The notes under the pieces were generated by a model. The model searched no databases and was not told the origin of the DNA. It worked only from the letters and a program-made list of their open reading frames with translations. A program made the translations under genes and the position numbers. This document shows positions 52,300 through 53,146 of a DNA stretch of 53,146 nucleotides, piece after piece (the stretch's first letter is position 1; each line of letters begins with the position of its first letter). Source of the stretch: Coriobacteriia bacterium (lineage in GTDB: Bacteria > Actinomycetota > Coriobacteriia > Anaerosomatales > Anaerosomataceae); contig JAUSOQ010000021.1 of NCBI GenBank assembly GCA_030655755.1, forward strand, positions 1 to 53,146, written 5' to 3'.

Positions 52300-52683
52300 C
52301 TACACTCCGACGACCTCGTCAACAAGTCGTACGACCGACTCCTCAAGTGCGGCAGCTTCTTCTTGCGCCGCACTATCAGGAAAGACCTTGCTCATCATAG
52401 TCGGCCTGATCGCCGTGACATATACCACATCGTCTTCTATGTAGACGTGCAGTCGGCAGACGCTCACTAGGCCCTGCTCGCAATCCACCTGACGCTCCGC
52501 TTCAGGTCCAACCACGACCTCGAGGATCGTCAGCTGCTGGATCTGAAATCCTTTCGCGGCCAGAGTGGCCTTGAGATCATGGACACGACGCAAAACAAAG
52601 CCATGAGAGCGCGCAGTGCGCTCCACGGCTTCGACCGTCTCGTTGAAATCCTTCGTCCCCACCCGCTTGTAGGTGAAGTTCAT
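52300..52683 (-). CDS. DUF302 domain protein
   Basis: A 127-residue protein with one DUF302 domain: FNETVEAVERTARSHGFVLRRVHDL at the start, ILEVVVGPEAERQVDCEQ in the middle, and VYIEDDVVYVTAIRPTMMS, the typical final strand. ATG at 52683 follows GGAAGG by 7 bases; the frame extends upstream but overlaps other coding sequence. DUF302 proteins bind small molecules or are found in metal- and sulfur-related clusters; the real function is unknown. Its stop abuts the stop of the CsoR/CstR-type gene. Confidence 0.85.
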   Translation of the reverse strand: MNFTYKRVGTKDFNETVEAVERTARSHGFVLRRVHDLKATLAAKGFQIQQLTILEVVVGPEAERQVDCEQGLVSVCRLHVYIEDDVVYVTAIRPTMMSKVFPDSAAQEEAAALEESVVRLVDEVVGV

Positions 52684-52735
52684 TCTGCTGCCTTCCGCGG
52701 GAGTCCCGGGTCTCACGGACCCGTCCGGCTTACGC

Positions 52736-52910
52736 TCAACCGAAGCCACCCGAACTCGAACAGCTCGAAGTCGTGATTGGCGACGTCGACTTGATATAAC
52801 CCCCACCGACACCAGCGGTGACCTCATGCGACCCGCACAGCGGGCACACTTTGTCATCCTGACGCAGCAGCCTCGTAAAGAAGCGCTCGAAGCGGTTGGC
52901 CGCGCGCCGG
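52736..52910 (-). pseudogene. 5'-truncated FmdB-type zinc-ribbon gene
   Basis: The remaining peptide reads NRFERFFTRLLRQDDKVCPL and continues CGSHEVTAGVGGGYIKST, ending in SSCSSSGGFG. FmdB-type regulators normally begin MPTYEYRCxxCG and continue FE...D...CPxCGS, ending with a glycine/serine-rich tail. The second zinc half and tail are here, the first half is missing. The break coincides with the presumed end of the IS256-type element, so insertion most likely removed the start. It lies upstream of DUF302 in a different frame. Confidence 0.5.
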
Positions 52911-52937
52911 GGAGTGGTGTATGAAGCTCTCTGCCCC
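52911..52937 (-). repeat. probable terminal inverted repeat of an IS256-family element
   Basis: On the minus strand GAGAGCTTCATACACCACTC lies about 20 bases after the transposase stop codon. Its position and the TACACCAC core fit ends of IS256-group elements. The other end is outside the window, so it cannot be confirmed here. Confidence 0.45.
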
Positions 52938-52956
52938 GTCCTTCCGAGCATAGCAC

Positions 52957-53146
52957 TCAGCCGGCCATGAGCGCGGGCATCACCTCCTCCGTCTCGATCT
53001 CAAGCGCGGTCAGCGGCGGGCGCATGGCGACGGCGATCGACTCCACGGACATGTAGCGCCTTGAGACCTGCCACTCGTCGTGCTGTTCGGAGAGCACTGA
53101 GCCCACGAGACGGATCACGCTCGCGCGGTTCGGGAAGATGCCCACC
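52957..53146 (-). mobile_element. IS256 (mutator) family transposase, C-terminal part
   Basis: The last 62-63 codons of a transposase that enters from the right edge. [23 protein letters not shown] followed by [13 protein letters not shown] is the conserved C-terminus of IS256-family transposases. The rest of the gene, including the DDE residues, is beyond the window. It has probably interrupted the zinc-ribbon gene that follows. Confidence 0.88.

Noticed and set aside
1-53146. CRISPR arrays, prophage genes and rRNA genes
   Set aside because: Looked for regularly spaced repeats, phage structural genes and rRNA motifs; none seen.

Overview
The window is about 53 kb of high-GC bacterial DNA, densely packed on both strands, with many GTG/TTG starts, strong GGAGG-type ribosome binding sites and 4-base stop/start overlaps. 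The content suggests an anaerobic or microaerophilic actinobacterium of the Coriobacteriia type: membrane-bound uptake hydrogenase, modular menaquinone-type UbiD/UbiA/UbiX genes, CWB2 wall-binding repeats, a fused FAD/Fe-S dehydrogenase and bacillithiol-type genes. This assignment is inferred from gene content. A complete sigma-54 system is unusual for Actinobacteria.

Layout. 1-2.3 kb: edge of a probable transposase gene, tRNA-Arg, a lipid kinase plus plsY, a ferredoxin. 2.3-7.4 kb: a tightly overlapped minus-strand operon (REC-PilT fusion, OsmC, GT2 glycosyltransferase, BshB1-like deacetylase, BshC-like protein) that looks like a low-molecular-weight thiol module. 7.5-14.7 kb: RlmD-type methyltransferase, cytochrome b5-like protein, Crp/Fnr regulator, a 1022-residue FAD/Fe-S dehydrogenase with a Met-rich tail, HAD, DUF2249. 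14.7-19.6 kb: a long structured leader followed by a hydrogenase operon (Tat-exported small subunit, large subunit, cytochrome b, maturation protease). The large subunit reads through an in-frame TGA into the Ni-binding motif DP-U-IGCAVH, so it is a selenocysteine [NiFeSe] hydrogenase with a SECIS-like hairpin behind the TGA. 19.6-32 kb: two-component system, inositol-phosphatase family protein, acs, an intergenic structured RNA candidate, ferredoxin-degV-HIT-xseAB-rnd, a second lipid kinase, and a CWB2/L,D-transpeptidase. 32-37.5 kb: tRNA-Val, tRNA-Gly, tRNA-Cys, ubiX/ubiA/ubiD, HAD, nitroreductase. 37.5-41.7 kb: a partner-switching pair (STAS-kinase fusion and an RsbU-like phosphatase). 41.7-49.9 kb: ccdA, copA, a 33-residue HCVAMCG peptide and a zinc-ribbon membrane protein, preceded by an exact sigma-54 promoter and then an NtrC-type regulator, its kinase and rpoN. 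50-53.1 kb: EamA and CDF transporters, a CsoR/CstR-type repressor, DUF302, a truncated zinc-ribbon gene and the end of an IS256-family transposase.

Two regulatory themes connect the parts. First, three promoters (the csoR-type gene, ccdA and the FAD/Fe-S dehydrogenase) each carry a similar ATACC/GGTAT-type palindrome exactly in the 17-bp spacer between -35 and -10, which points to a small regulon of the CsoR/CstR-type repressor. Its ligand positions read Cys-Ser-Cys rather than Cys-His-Cys, favouring persulfide sensing over copper sensing. Second, the copper ATPase operon has a consensus sigma-54 promoter right next to genes for sigma-54 and an enhancer-binding two-component pair, suggesting local control of copper efflux. 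All functions are read from sequence motifs and family knowledge; no search or folding program was run.
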